Program-made: the position numbers and the translations under genes
Part shown: piece by piece, positions 20,954-33,300 of the stretch
How positions within the stretch are numbered: position 1 is the stretch's first letter
Layout: each line of letters begins with the position of its first letter
The notes under the pieces: generated by a model
The model's database searches: none
What the model was told of the DNA's origin: nothing
What the model saw: only the letters and a program-made list of their open reading frames with translations
NCBI GenBank assembly: GCA_040954595.2
Contig: CM082579.2
Span: 3,968,001 to 4,032,000, forward strand
Direction of reading: 5' to 3'
Length of the DNA: 64,000 nucleotides
Origin: Balanoglossus misakiensis
Lineage: Eukaryota; Hemichordata

Positions 20954-22711
20954 ACCACACATGCAGCAGGAAAACTACTCGGAGATTTTAAATCCAATGG
21001 AATGTCGCCTCCAACGACTTACTTTCGAATTTTGATGAAGCACGTCCAACGTTTTAGATTCTTCACGTTTTCCACTGTTTCCGATTCGAAAATTTCTGAG
21101 TGAAACGGAGTCACGTGGTGTGACTTTTCCCCTCAAAACGTCGCAACACTGGTTTATCCGCCTAATTCTGCTTCTTGTGCACGTAGCTTGTTCCAGAACT
21201 GCGGCCGTTGCGGAAAATAACATGCTGAGGCGGGTTATTGTTTTACAGAGTGTGTTCTCAAGCGAAGCGTTTACCTGCCCCCCCCTCTTCCCCCATGCAC
21301 ATCGCTGATATGATCACAATAAAACACAGCTAACATTCACCACTTGCTATACTGTCTTGTCACCGAAGAAATTGAAATAAACATGTCTTTCAGGAATCAA
21401 TTTCTTCATGAAGTGAAACACAGAAATGACACACTCTAACCGAAACTCAAGGTCTGTTTCTAAGATGCCGTCGGTCAGTTTATCTTTAATGACATGTCAC
21501 TTCAATTCCATACAGGAATATAGTACGTGAATCAACTTTCTGTGGATACAATACCGGGATGGTAGATATTCAGTCTTGTGGCGCCCGAGGGGGTTGTGGT
21601 TCGGCGGGAATCTATTTCCTTCGCTGATTAAGGAATTCATGTCAATGACAAGAGCAGGGATGACGTTGGTCCTTATTGTTCAAGGTTCAAAGGGCCACTT
21701 CGCCGACATAAATTGATATTTTAACGGAAAGAGTTCACAGATAACACAGTACTTCTCCCTGTTGCTGTGGTAGGGATTGAAACTCGAAATGTATGAAACA
21801 CGTACCCCCTTTCCGATTTTCATAGCCCTGAAGCGCTGCAGCTCTAGATGAAGACACTAATTCTTAAATTACGTGTCTCACAACTTTGCTATAATGCCAG
21901 AATGACATCAATTCCATATAGAAAACACTAGGGAGAGGGGGCGGTTTCGTTTCTCGTGTTATTCGTTTGTACATTACAACTGACTTGACAATAAAGCGGA
22001 ATACCAACTTTTGTATAAATGTCAACTAGTCAGTATCGTTTCGAATAACACTAATTGGACATTTGGTGATTGATAAAAATACGTCATTAATGGTATTTTA
22101 GACTGAACGGAAGGTCATTTCATGTGATTTCTGGCTATTCATTCGTCCAGAAGCAAGCTGCAATTTTTTTTAAAAGACGTGACATTTCAGAAGCTTTATG
22201 GTTGCGAACTTATGTCGGTGTGGTTTTCTATAATGACTACATACAGTGTTCAGTAAGATTGCAAGCTTTTCCCGACTATTAAGACTCCCGAACAAGGATC
22301 ATTGTTCGCCCGTTTAGCTAAGTACGACTTGGGGGAGTGTAGACCTGCAAAGTGCGGTGTTTTTCCAGATATTCGTTAAAAGGGGGTTATTACACTATGG
22401 CACGAATCCAAAACCGCGTGTGTTTAAAGCGCTTTCCACTTATTACCACCCTGGTTTTCACTAATACTAATAGATTATTTTCTACTGAAAATGCGAATAC
22501 GAATTAGGGATCGTGGTTGAAAATTTTGTTTGAGAGAGCGAACTTGCCTCAAAATTTAATTTCAAAATGGCCGCCAATGGCTGTCCGATTGAGAATATTA
22601 GCCGTGGTTATTTTTATGAAATCAAGACGGCGAACACAATGTTCTATTCTCTGTTTTCAAAAAAGGCTCCTCACACACTGTAAAATACCAAAGAATTTAA
22701 AGGTTTCGAAA

Positions 22712-22752
22712 ACTATCAATTTTCTGAAAATCTGTCCCCGGGGTGTGTACTA
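22712..22752 (+). repeat. Dispersed repeat fragment, copy 1
   Basis: The stretch starting ACTATCAATTTTCTGAA and ending GTGTACTAC resembles 28931-28973 in the same orientation over about 42 bp; upstream sequence (AAGGTTT ahead of ACTATC) is also weakly shared. Family unknown; no coding capacity. Confidence 0.55.
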
Positions 22753-25700
22753 CCTTAACAACTTTTATCAACAGCATGCATGATTGTGCATAATGCGCGT
22801 GCAGTCGAGCGAACCCAAGATCATCCGCCTCTGATCTGATCTGATCTGACCCAGCCATAGAAGTTGCCCGTCGACGTGAGAGAGCCGAGAGACTCAGATA
22901 AGCCCTCAGATCCGTTTTTCCTGTTCAACGTAACGACCTTGTTACCTTGACGTGATTAAACGCCAAACAAGTAAAAAAGTGGTAATATGGAGCCAAGAGG
23001 GAATTTGGGATTGGAACGCGCCTTTTGTGGCAAATGTCACAAGTGAGAGCAAAATAACGTGTTTTTGAAGGAAAATCTCATGTACCCGAAGGGGGGTCTA
23101 GTATTCATTGGATATAAAACGGGGTGAATGCATGGCTTGACTGGAAAGTACAGCAATGGGGCACACAAAGTTTAACAGGAAGTAATTATCCACAATCACG
23201 TAACAACCCTTGGTTCAGTAATATCGGCGTGGCTGTTGTTTTTTAGTTCGTTCCACAAATAAACCAAAATTCATATCACACGATGACAAATCTTGCCGAC
23301 AAACTGAATTTTCTGACTCTCATTAAGGAAGACTCCGTTCAAGCTACCGTATCCTGCTCCTTTTAGCAAAATAATTGGAGGCTTATCGGCGAATATCTCG
23401 AGTCGTTAAGAGTAATGCCTCCCAACGTTTGCCCCCGGGATGAGTGAATGTATTTACGCTCTGACAGCAGACCCATTTGTTGCGTCTTCCCCCCACCCCA
23501 AAAAAAAACATATCCATAATTCCTCGGTTGCGCTCTGCGTTCTTCCAATTAAGCCACGGTGTTCGTCTTTGCTTCTTGCGCTTCCTCTCACGGCGCTGTA
23601 TCATCGGGCCTTATGGTAGATGACTACTCACAAGTTAGAATATTGTCATTTTTCCTGAGTTTTATATATTATATTGTATATCAATGAATTGGAAGTAAAA
23701 CAAATATAGAGAAAACAGGGTGTTCCCATGCTACCTTTTAGTTAGGAGGTCTCAAATACTGAGGTTTAATGACATATAAGCGTAGATCACGAGAAAGCAA
23801 GAAACTATATCAGTTGTCCCGTTAAGGGCTGGGGTTAGTCGAATAAAATACTTATGAGATGGGAAATTGAATTTCGGTTGCAGCCACGGGCACCGGCAGC
23901 ATAGAAATCGATTTAAGGAGCGACATAAATGTTTCAAGTCACAGGAGAATGAGTAACATAATCTTGATACCCACATACATGCATACATGCAGGTGTAAGC
24001 TGAATTGCCGGCCATCGGCCTCGGCTTGAGAGAAAGTTGGTCGATGTCACATTAAAAGCTCGGAAACGTGTAGGCCTAAAACAATGTCATTTCCTGCCGT
24101 GAAGGCTTTGAATGGAACTTTGATAGCATGTTATAGTGTGAAAGAAGTATTGGTCGAATTGGGGGAGGGGTGAGGTGACCGGGCGAAAGTGTGGTGTTGG
24201 GAGAATTGATTTTCTCCTAAAGTTCATTGGGCAAATATTTAGAGTGGTCGAATAATTAGAGTGATTACGGTTCTCGGGATACACCTTTTTAAAGGGACGA
24301 ATAAATGTACATCAAGGTGAGATTTCAAACCGTTTCTTTGCAACGGTACAGGATGCACGTTCAAGGAAAAAGATAAACGTCTATTTAAAAATGAGTGGAT
24401 TTTTTCTTCAGCCAGCAAATGTCATGTACATGTATTCAATTGACATTTCGAGTCACACACGCACAGAGGATGTTACGAGTCACGTTGCACTCCGCTGTCA
24501 CTCGGGGCTCTCTGGAAACGAGGCAAGGACACCGTAAGTCAAATGTACAAGAACGATTGTTTTAATGTGCTTTACAGCTTTTTATAATCCATTACAGACC
24601 AGATTCTCGCCATTAAAATATCACAACATTCTCCCTGAACACGTTGCGATAATTATAACATTATATTCAATACAAACAAACAAAAGGACGATACCTACAA
24701 TACATTAACACTGGCTCAACGTGCTTTGTAAGTAACATGTCGAGCGAACTAAATAACCTCCATGCAATTCTAACATTTTAAGTGAGAAACAAGCAATTTG
24801 CAAAAAAAAGTCAATGAACCTTCATATAATTCAGGCAATCTGTATGATATCGGTGGACAGCTGATACTCACAAAGTAGTTTGAAATAGTGTTCGCTGTTT
24901 CACTTTTAGTGACTTGATTTTTCCTTAAGTGTTCCCGGTGTGAATAGTCGATGTTATATGCCTACTCACAGTCAATTTCCTGTATGAGAACACTGCCAGA
25001 TATTCCTGTTAACCCCTTTCGATGGCTCTGTCACTCTATACACGATGTCCTTTCCAAACGTTTGATCCAATGAAAGATTAATTCGGCCGAAAAGGAAACG
25101 CCAAACTTGCATAAGGAACACACACACAAAGGAAATCCACACTCCTTCAAGAACATTCTGATTGTGACGAGTGTTGATATTAGTGGCAGCATCTGGCATG
25201 CATGTTTGTATCCATTAGGAAAATTGCCACACCATCGGGCATTTCCTTACCCTTTGGCAATTGTCATTTATACGAGTGTAGTAACCGAAGGGGGAGAAAA
25301 CAGTATCATGTCTACGGAGGGAAGTGTAAGTTGTTTCGTGCGTCAGATGTTATATCAGAAAGTCTTGAATATCTGTCGAAAGTATAGTTTTAAAAAACCC
25401 AGCCGTCAGAGTTATTGCGCCAAGATTTGCATGATACAATTTGCCTGCACTTTGAAGTCCGGTTTCATCCGTGTGTGCGACGTCCTTTAAATGTCACTTC
25501 TTATTCGAATCCCATTAGGAAAATGTCGAGCATTCCGCTAATCGACACACACTATACGTATGTATTTTTTATAGTTGTCAATTAAATTGAAGTCTGGAAT
25601 ACAGTTCATTTATCAACAGGCTATGTACAACTAATGTATCTTTAGTTCCTCTGGGATAGACTGAGTAGTACAAATACGGAAACGTATTGAACGACAGACC

Positions 25701-26867
25701 GTTACATACATGTATGTTACGGTATTGGATGTATTCTAATAGTATGGTACTAGAAATCTAGGGAGTGCAGTGAACTCGATTCTATCTTGATCAATTATTC
25801 AGGCAAGTCCGTGTGCATTAATAATATCTATAAATGCGATTTATAGTACATCTGACAACCCAAAGTAGATTTGCGTGATTATGAATCTGTTTCTGGCCTC
25901 AGCGATGGAATGTGGAACGAGGCTTGCCCTGTGGCCACGTGGTATACATGTAATGAAGGTTCTTCATCGTGTACCCTTAAGACATTCAATTCCTTGTTTG
26001 ATTTATCCGTAGCGATGACTTGATAATCGGAACCGGACCAGGTAAAAATGTTGCTTTGTATATATACGTGGATATCGGTTCTCCCAATAGTTTTCCGTCA
26101 GAAAACTGTTAAATACAAAAAAAAAAACTTTTCGTCTCTACTAGGTTTAATATATCATATAAATGCACAGAATGCTCCTCAGATTAATCACCAGTTTATA
26201 TCGTCGTTGAAAACGGTTTTCGTGAACAAAATACGTGCGCCGTAAATTAAAACGTGACGCTATAGATATACTGTGTGCGAGAAACCTCATCATGGGTTTT
26301 AAAAGACGCGTGAAAGTATATACAATTGTGATGTAACAAAGCTTAATTTTCAATGTCCGCGTGGGTAAAGCGGTTCCGCGACTGGACAAACACGCACGTT
26401 CCTTTGCATTTCCAACAATCAGCTCTTTTTATTCTCTTCGTCATATCTTATTTACCCGATGCATAAAACCGTTGCAAATTGAACGTTTCTGGAGTGGTCG
26501 TTGCGGGCATGTGCTACATCTGCCTATTACTGGAGACCTCTAATGATCCCTTTATTTGTGAAGGATGCGTAGCGTATGACTGGCCTCAGCCGGAGGTTCT
26601 GAACCAATCTCTAAACTAATGTGCTACCCACCAGCTATACAGCGCCTTGTTATGTCCAGTGACTCAGAACCAAACAAAATTGTTTGTCTCTGACAAAGAC
26701 GAAAAGTGCTTCTTGGAAATGTGAAGATTATACACCAAAACGTATTGTTGACTGCAGAACCGTCCTATAAAACTACTACAAGTACATACGCGCGTTATGC
26801 AGTTACAAAAACCATTAATTCTTCATAGAGGTGTCTATAGTGTAGGCACGGATGAATCTATTTAAGG

Positions 26868-26890
26868 TAGCCTGCGAGGTTTGCAGGCTA
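26868..26890. repeat. Small perfect hairpin, 8-bp stem
   Basis: TAGCCTGC (26868-26875) and GCAGGCTA (26883-26890) are exact inverted repeats around a 7-nt loop. It lies about 0.6 kb downstream of the second GPCR gene, but no U-tract or poly(A) signal accompanies it. Confidence 0.8.
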
Positions 26891-27490
26891 TACAATTCGA
26901 ATTTCGCAGCAAAAAAAACTTTCCCCACAAACTAATCCCTGTAACTCGTCAGCGATGAAAAAGACGCTGAACGCCTGTTAATACTTGACGTTGACAAGCT
27001 ACGCAACGGGGACGTGTATGGCAAATTTCTCGATTTGCCATTTTGACACGTCTCTTTGTCTTATAAATGGTGTAACTCAAAAACAAACCATCTCAAGTCC
27101 ATCAAAGCTTAACGCCACAATACCGAACATACGTTCTCGAAATCCATTTTTTCATAATGTTTCTAACTTTCTTACAAGAATAATTATTTGGGTTTAAACA
27201 AACTACCTAGTGACAAAAATGATCTTCAAGTCTTCGGTCAGCTATTGTGAAAAAATATAACATTTTAAGAATTTGAGAAGTGGTTTTTCAGACAGTTTAC
27301 ACAAATTAGTACTCGTCAATGTTTCTAAACCCATCCTTTAAAGACGCAAACCCTTCCGATACTACAAAATTTGGTGACACAGATATAAAATGCATGGAAA
27401 AGGATTTCCATTCATATATAGGTAAAATGTTACCTTCGGCCAAAAAAATGTGCGATTAGAAATATGTCGCCAAGAACCACACAAGCTACC

Positions 27491-28522
27491 TCAATCATCG
27501 TTCCTTCTATGTATTGCTGTCGAAATACTGTGCTCAGGCGCTGAATTGTAAAGCTCGGTGACATTTGGGTCGATTTTCGCCCGAAAGAACACTATCTTAA
27601 TACCTCTCTGGAACTGTTTGTATTTCAACGCGTAAATGATCGGATTGATGGCCGAGTTGACGAAGCCAAGAATGACACCTATGTAATAAAAGGAGCTGCC
27701 GAAATCCAGTGGAACACCAAAACAGAACACCATGAAGGTGATCTGGTTCGGGCCCCAACACAAGGCGTACGCGAAAAACACCAAAGTGAGCATTTTTAGA
27801 ACATTCTGGCGGGCTCGTTTAAGAGCCTGGCCGTGGTGATGGGGCAGTTGTGGCAATGGGCCGGGGGCGATTGAATTGCCTCTGAGCTCGAGAAAACAGC
27901 GAGTGTACGCCAGCGACATCACGGCCAGCGGTATCAGGTACTGGGCGCAGACGTTGCAGATGCCGACGAATTTGCCGAAGATGGGCGAGTGCCAAATCTT
28001 GGCCGCCATGCAACTGCCGCGGTCGAAGTGCTGGACGTAGAGGTTGAACGACTTGAAGAACATGCCGACGAACCACTCGGCCGCGAGCATCACCAGTACC
28101 CGCCTCCTGGTGAACATCCATCCGTGGTGGAGCGGGTAGATGATCGCGCAGTAGCGCTCCAGGGTGATGACCACCAGGTTGAGGGCGGACGTCAGGAAGC
28201 AGGCCCATAGCAGGTAGGCCGACTTCCACACCCGACACAGTATCTCTCCGAAGACGCTGTTCGAAGTGTAGGTGAACTGCGGCCCCAGGTGGAACATCAC
28301 CATCAGCACCGACGTCACCAGATCGATGACGGCCTGGTGGACGATCAAATAGTTCGTCAGGGTTCGCAGTGTGGGAACCCGAAGGAACACGAGGCACACC
28401 AAGAAATTGCCGAGAATGCCACATATCCCGATTGAGCCCGATAAGGCGTTCATCCACCAGATTCCTTTAGGATTTTGATCACTATCTTCGAACATGGTCG
28501 TGTTTGTTACGTTAACTGACAT
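27491..28522 (-). CDS. Rhodopsin-family (class A) GPCR, orphan, intronless
   Basis: Single exon, 343 residues. No in-frame ATG was seen in the stretch immediately upstream, so 28522 is the best start. The N-terminus has NVT and NTT glycosylation sites. Landmarks: TM1 GN (38-39), TM2 D67, TM3 Cys96 with ECL2 Cys171, ERY (122-124), TM4 W150, CWGP in TM6 (255-258) followed by NQ, NPIIY in TM7 (293-297). The third intracellular loop has a Pro/His-rich insert (about 220-231). The tail is short. Expected at the plasma membrane coupling to G proteins; ligand unknown. It shares CWGPNQ and the NPxxYA-x5-FxxG region with the receptor at 15936-16973 on the same strand, suggesting an old local duplication or membership in one expanded orphan subfamily. 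Confidence 0.92.
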   Translation of the reverse strand: MSVNVTNTTMFEDSDQNPKGIWWMNALSGSIGICGILGNFLVCLVFLRVPTLRTLTNYLIVHQAVIDLVTSVLMVMFHLGPQFTYTSNSVFGEILCRVWKSAYLLWACFLTSALNLVVITLERYCAIIYPLHHGWMFTRRRVLVMLAAEWFVGMFFKSFNLYVQHFDRGSCMAAKIWHSPIFGKFVGICNVCAQYLIPLAVMSLAYTRCFLELRGNSIAPGPLPQLPHHHGQALKRARQNVLKMLTLVFFAYALCWGPNQITFMVFCFGVPLDFGSSFYYIGVILGFVNSAINPIIYALKYKQFQRGIKIVFFRAKIDPNVTELYNSAPEHSISTAIHRRNDD

Positions 28523-28930
28523 TTTGAAAAACTTGTCTTGTAAAACACTCAGTAGATGACCTACGACAGAATCATGGAAATAAAAAGAAACATTTTGAAT
28601 TTAATGGACATTAGCTTTAACTTTTGGTTATATTTTCAGTATTTTTGTTCTGCACCATATACAGCTCGTTAATATACCCAGTTCTCCCCGTCGTGTTATT
28701 GTTGACATAGGAATTCTAGTCCGGACTTGAATTTAAATTTTGCACAATAACAATTCTGACTATACACATACATGTACGTGTCGATAAGCTGAATGGCTGG
28801 GCATTTCGTCATGTTTCAGGAATTCGAACAAGAAACTACAGAAGATACATAAAACAAACATACTGAAATCGTAGCGGAAGGTTACAGCAAATGGAGCTTT
28901 AATATAACAAGGAACTGCAAGGTTTAGATG

Positions 28931-28973
28931 ACTATCAGTTTTCTGAACAATCTGTCCTGAAGGCGCGTACTAC
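28931..28973 (+). repeat. Dispersed repeat fragment, copy 2
   Basis: Starts ACTATCAGTTTTCTGAAC and ends GCGTACTAC; matches 22712-22752 with a few substitutions and a small length difference. Confidence 0.55.
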
Positions 28974-30359
28974 ATATGAAAGATATTATATGCTGGCCAG
29001 GGTAAGCTTATATATATGAGGAGCCAGCTGGCGTGCGGATTTAGAGCATGAGTAAATAGACGGGCCTAGTTATACAGAGCCAATTATATTTAATGCCCAG
29101 TGTGTGTGTATGTGTGTGTACAAGGTCGGCAACTTTTCATTAGAACAAAGGCCGCTGTAATTTTAAACCGATGTTGCATACGAGAATAAGCTGAGGGGGA
29201 AGATCGACTTCACCATCACGTGCAATCAAGGAATCTGTAGGCGAAATACACGATATCCCAGTCTTTGTTACACAGATATCGTCGTTCTGATAAAGATCCA
29301 AACAAGATATTAACCACTGCATTGCCTTTCTAAAACTTTCCTGGGCACATGGGTTTTACATTATTATTTATGATTACAATCCAGAAATATCGTATAAATC
29401 AACTGAGTTATAGGAAACTGCATTGGCATTTTTGCAATTTCAAAAAAGTGTGTTTTCAGTAAAAAAAAAAAAAAATCAGAAAGGCGGTTTTTTAACATAC
29501 AAAATCAAGTAGAACTATGAAAAGGAAATTGTTATCTGGCTATTTTCAAGATCTAGTATTATCACAAATTAGTTGCAATCGTGTACCTTGAAATGCGTGT
29601 CAACGCGATAACACGCACATCGGACGCGCGCCACTAGCAAACATCCGCGACACGTTAACGAGACAAATTACGCTTGTCTGGAGAACCAGTGAACAACATG
29701 CATACACGATTTTTGGGGGTAAAAATAGTATTGACATTCAGGTGAGGTATCTTACCTGAACCAAGACAAAAGTTGTCGGATGGTGCCAAAAGAGAAATTA
29801 ATGTTGGGTGGATGGATGACTGTACAGTTCGTTCTCTCCGTTGGAGAATTGTTTTCGGTAACGAGGAGCGTCCGACTTCCACGGTATGGAATCGTCTCAG
29901 ATCGTCAGCGCATATCCGTCAGATACGTAGACTGACTATTAACGTCTTCGTGTTATAGACGCACAGCTCTCATGACATCGGCTGCGCCCGAATCGTGTGG
30001 TGACACTGACAATAGAGAGACTCCCCTGTGGTCATATCATCCCTCACAGTGATAACACACGCTTGGGCATCTGCTCCCAACACGACTGTATATTTGAACT
30101 CTGGTGGTTTTCTGTCTCGATTGAGTTATCCAATCCGCTCCGATTGGCTAGAGTGTGTGAGGATGGGTTGGTTAAACCGTCAGTGTGTGTTGAATTCTGG
30201 GTAATCTATGACGTTCTGATGTGCCTGATTTGAGCGTGATCTGTCTGGAGTACCACTTTATGACATTTACCAACATCCTATAAATTTGCTCGATATATAT
30301 GCTACATGCATTCAATTGTACACATATTGTACATTTTATATAACTGTACAGACAGACAG

Positions 30360-30393
30360 ATAGGATAGGGTAGGGTAGGTAGGGTAGGGTAGG
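30360..30393 (+). repeat. TAGGG/TAGG short tandem array
   Basis: A run of TAGGG and TAGG units follows a short CAGA array. It resembles telomeric TTAGGG but lacks one T per unit and is only about 30 nt, so a microsatellite is the simpler reading. Confidence 0.8.
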
Positions 30394-33300
30394 TGTTAGC
30401 AGAATTTTAAATGAAAAATAACGTGACAATGCAAAAGCCCACACTCCGGTTATTTCTTACGTATGTACAAACCTCAATAAGCTGAAAATTGGCAACAAAA
30501 TGAAGTGTTCAGGTCTGGCTAACAACCATCCATCCACATGACGACGCAAAAGGAACAGTCCTGCAGCGGTGCATTGTAATCGGGATGCATGACATTTTAA
30601 TCCTGGGAATACTACAATTAGACAAAGAGACCCCAAACTACACAAAGAATGTGGAACCAGTTTGCATAGAAAGACTCGGCACCATTTATCCGCAGGGAAT
30701 AAATTTAAAAGTTCTCCAAGGGGAACTTGGCCAGCCCCCGTGTACTATATGCTAAGAATGATATAAACTATTTCCCCCACCCCCTCATACCACTTATATA
30801 CATGTACCATTCCTTGGTGTTTGCACGATCACCCCACGGCTCTCTCTATTCGCATCTGTTAGGAAAACCATCCAATTTCCAATAACCTTTATGCTATGCA
30901 ATCACCTACTCTGCCTTCAAGCACATGTAATATAGGTTCACTGTAGCTTCAGGACATTCGTCACTTCTGTGTACGACATACATGTTTTTTTTCAGCACAT
31001 TGAGAACTTACTTTTTGTCATTCTAAAAGACATATGTCACGAATACTGTTTTAAGGGATTTGGTATTCGTTGAAAAATATGTTGTCTTAAAAGTTTGTTT
31101 TTTTTTGTAAATAGTATTACACGTGTTGGCGTGCTTGTTTTTACAGTGCGTGGTAAATTGTTTCCACGTATAAGCTTTGAAACTTTAACCAACAGCAGAC
31201 AGTCGTGTAGTCACGTCAAATCAAATATCTTCCGAGAATATTATTCAGTGAGTTTCTCAAGATATGAGACGAACAAACAGACGTCGTGTTCTTTTGAAGC
31301 GGATCAGATAAGGCCGGGGATTGAATACAGAAGACTTTTCAAATGCTGCCAGCGGGCAATCGGGGTAGTTGGCCGTGCATCAGGACATGAATAGGATTGA
31401 ACACCACTATGGTTTCAGTAGAAATGGGCTGATTTGATGGGTTGGGCGGCCTTCCCCCTATTTTAAAGTGTATGACAGAGTGTCGGCTTCTTGTCAATAT
31501 CGAAATGAATGCGTCCTTCCACGGTTGTTACTTGTAATAATACAAATACATGGACACATCGTTATCATGGTTTTTTTTAAGTCTATACGCTCCTAAACTC
31601 AATGGTGGTTCCGAAGACAATGGCTTTCTTCCAACAATAGCATGCTTCGAAGCATTCTTGCAAACGCCAAGCGTCTATATGAAATGATTTTAGTTGGATG
31701 CACGTTATCTTTATTACTCAATGAATACCAAGAGTCGCGCTGGAACCTGTTTCAATTGAGTATTTCTGTATTTCCCCGTTCCGCTCCCCAATACACGTAG
31801 TAATAACACGCTCAGGGTCCGGACAAAAAGAGCTAAACTGTTCTTCTGCACAGTTTCCGTGTCTCAGATATGCGACGCTCAGATTTCATTCAAACAACCC
31901 TACAAAGCCCGAACGACTATCGCCTCGGCGAATCATCTTACATATTCACCCCCGAGGCTGCATGATGCAGATCGAACAGCTTGTTAAAAAAACACCACGT
32001 GATGATTAAAATCACACGTACTGTATTTTCTACCACTTACTTCCAATCTGAAAATATTGGTCGAGCTTATTCTTCGAGATGAATCAACAAATCAACCAGT
32101 AATTTTGCTCCCATGAATTTAATTTTTCCCGTTGTGATATTTAGCAGTATATCTTCGCTTTTACATTTGTTTCTGAAGGGCTTGGCGACTACAACGAAAA
32201 GTGAGCTACACCCATACTTCTGAATTCAAAAGACAGTGCATTGGATAGTTTTCATACATGCTCTTTTTTCTATAATGCGCATGCGTGCTCAGTATATTCA
32301 TATTTCGACATAATATAAAGGTGGCGTTTCTTTACTTAGGTTTGTTTCTCATGGTCTGACTGATCCTTATATGGATATCTTTGGCTCGGAAAACGTTAAA
32401 AAAAGAATAATTGCGACTGATTCTAATTTCTCAGCAAATTTATGCCCTCCGTGGTAAGATTTTGCAATGCCGTTGATAGATATAAATGCGGCAGCAGGCT
32501 CAGATAGAGTGGAATAGGCAAGTGAAATTTAATATATAAAAGTTTGGTTTCATGTGAATGTGTCATGTAAACAGAGGTGTGTTTAACCAACATGTAGGCC
32601 TATGTGCATTTTTTGTTGCATCCTTGACTTGGTAGCGGATTTGGGTTCATCCGAACCCATCATGTAGACTAGAGTGTCGTCGTAATCTCGAATACACGGA
32701 GTCAATTGTGCCAATTTTCCTCGAAGCATAAAATCAAAACATTTATAATGGCTTGCTGGATTGCCCATTGCGTGTTTTCCGCGTGCCGCGCGTCAATAGA
32801 CGGAAAACAGGAACCCCGAACGGACGCTGTACAATTCCACGAACACGTGTAAACATTCACAACGTGTAAGCTATTACGCAGCAGACTTCAAGAAGACATG
32901 AATGAAAGAAACGCTGCAATAACCTACGAGGTCTGCACGACACTTCCCTGGGCTTTTTGACATTCACAGTGTTCCGTTGAGGATCTAAATCGGAAAACTG
33001 CCCGAAGGCACCAAAAAAGGACGTTGCCGTGCGATTATCTTCTTAAGTCACGACTGGCAGTCTCAGGAGAAAGTATCCCTACCGTTTGGAGTTTGTAGAT
33101 TATTGGAATTGAATAAAACCACTGGTGAATTTTCTCACCGAGGTCGAAATCCTCGAACGACTGCACGCTGGTGACCTTGGATAATCATGTAAAGGTCGCC
33201 GCGCTGGCGTATACCTTTGCCAGTGATGGCAAACGTGCAGTTTTGCAATGATCGTTGTTAGAAACCGGGAAAGCGTAACTGGCTTGTGTTTTTTTCCAGT

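Larger units (their letters stand above)
17059..27490. other. About 10.4 kb without a supported gene
   Basis: Open frames here are short and none resembles a protein family I recognise. Contents seen: a (CAGA)n tract near 17600-17625, G and C runs near 18925-18995, a repeat cluster at 20335-20953 (listed separately), a short TGATC array near 22832-22855, a fragment of a dispersed repeat at 22712-22752 and a small perfect hairpin at 26868-26890. Both neighbouring GPCR genes are on the minus strand, so the right-hand part lies downstream of the second GPCR and the left-hand part upstream of the first. Regulatory elements for the first receptor could lie here. Confidence 0.5.

Noticed and set aside
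25107-25490. 127-codon plus-strand frame as a possible small gene
   Set aside because: No signal peptide, repeat or family resemblance, no evident splice partners, and composition like the surrounding noncoding DNA.
30360-30393. Possible interstitial telomere sequence
   Set aside because: The units are TAGGG/TAGG, not TTAGGG, and the tract is only about 30 nt; a microsatellite is simpler.
31314-31328. Possible tRNA gene or SINE on the minus strand (GTATTCAATCCCCGG resembles a B box)
   Set aside because: No A box at the right distance and no pairing stems; too weak to annotate.
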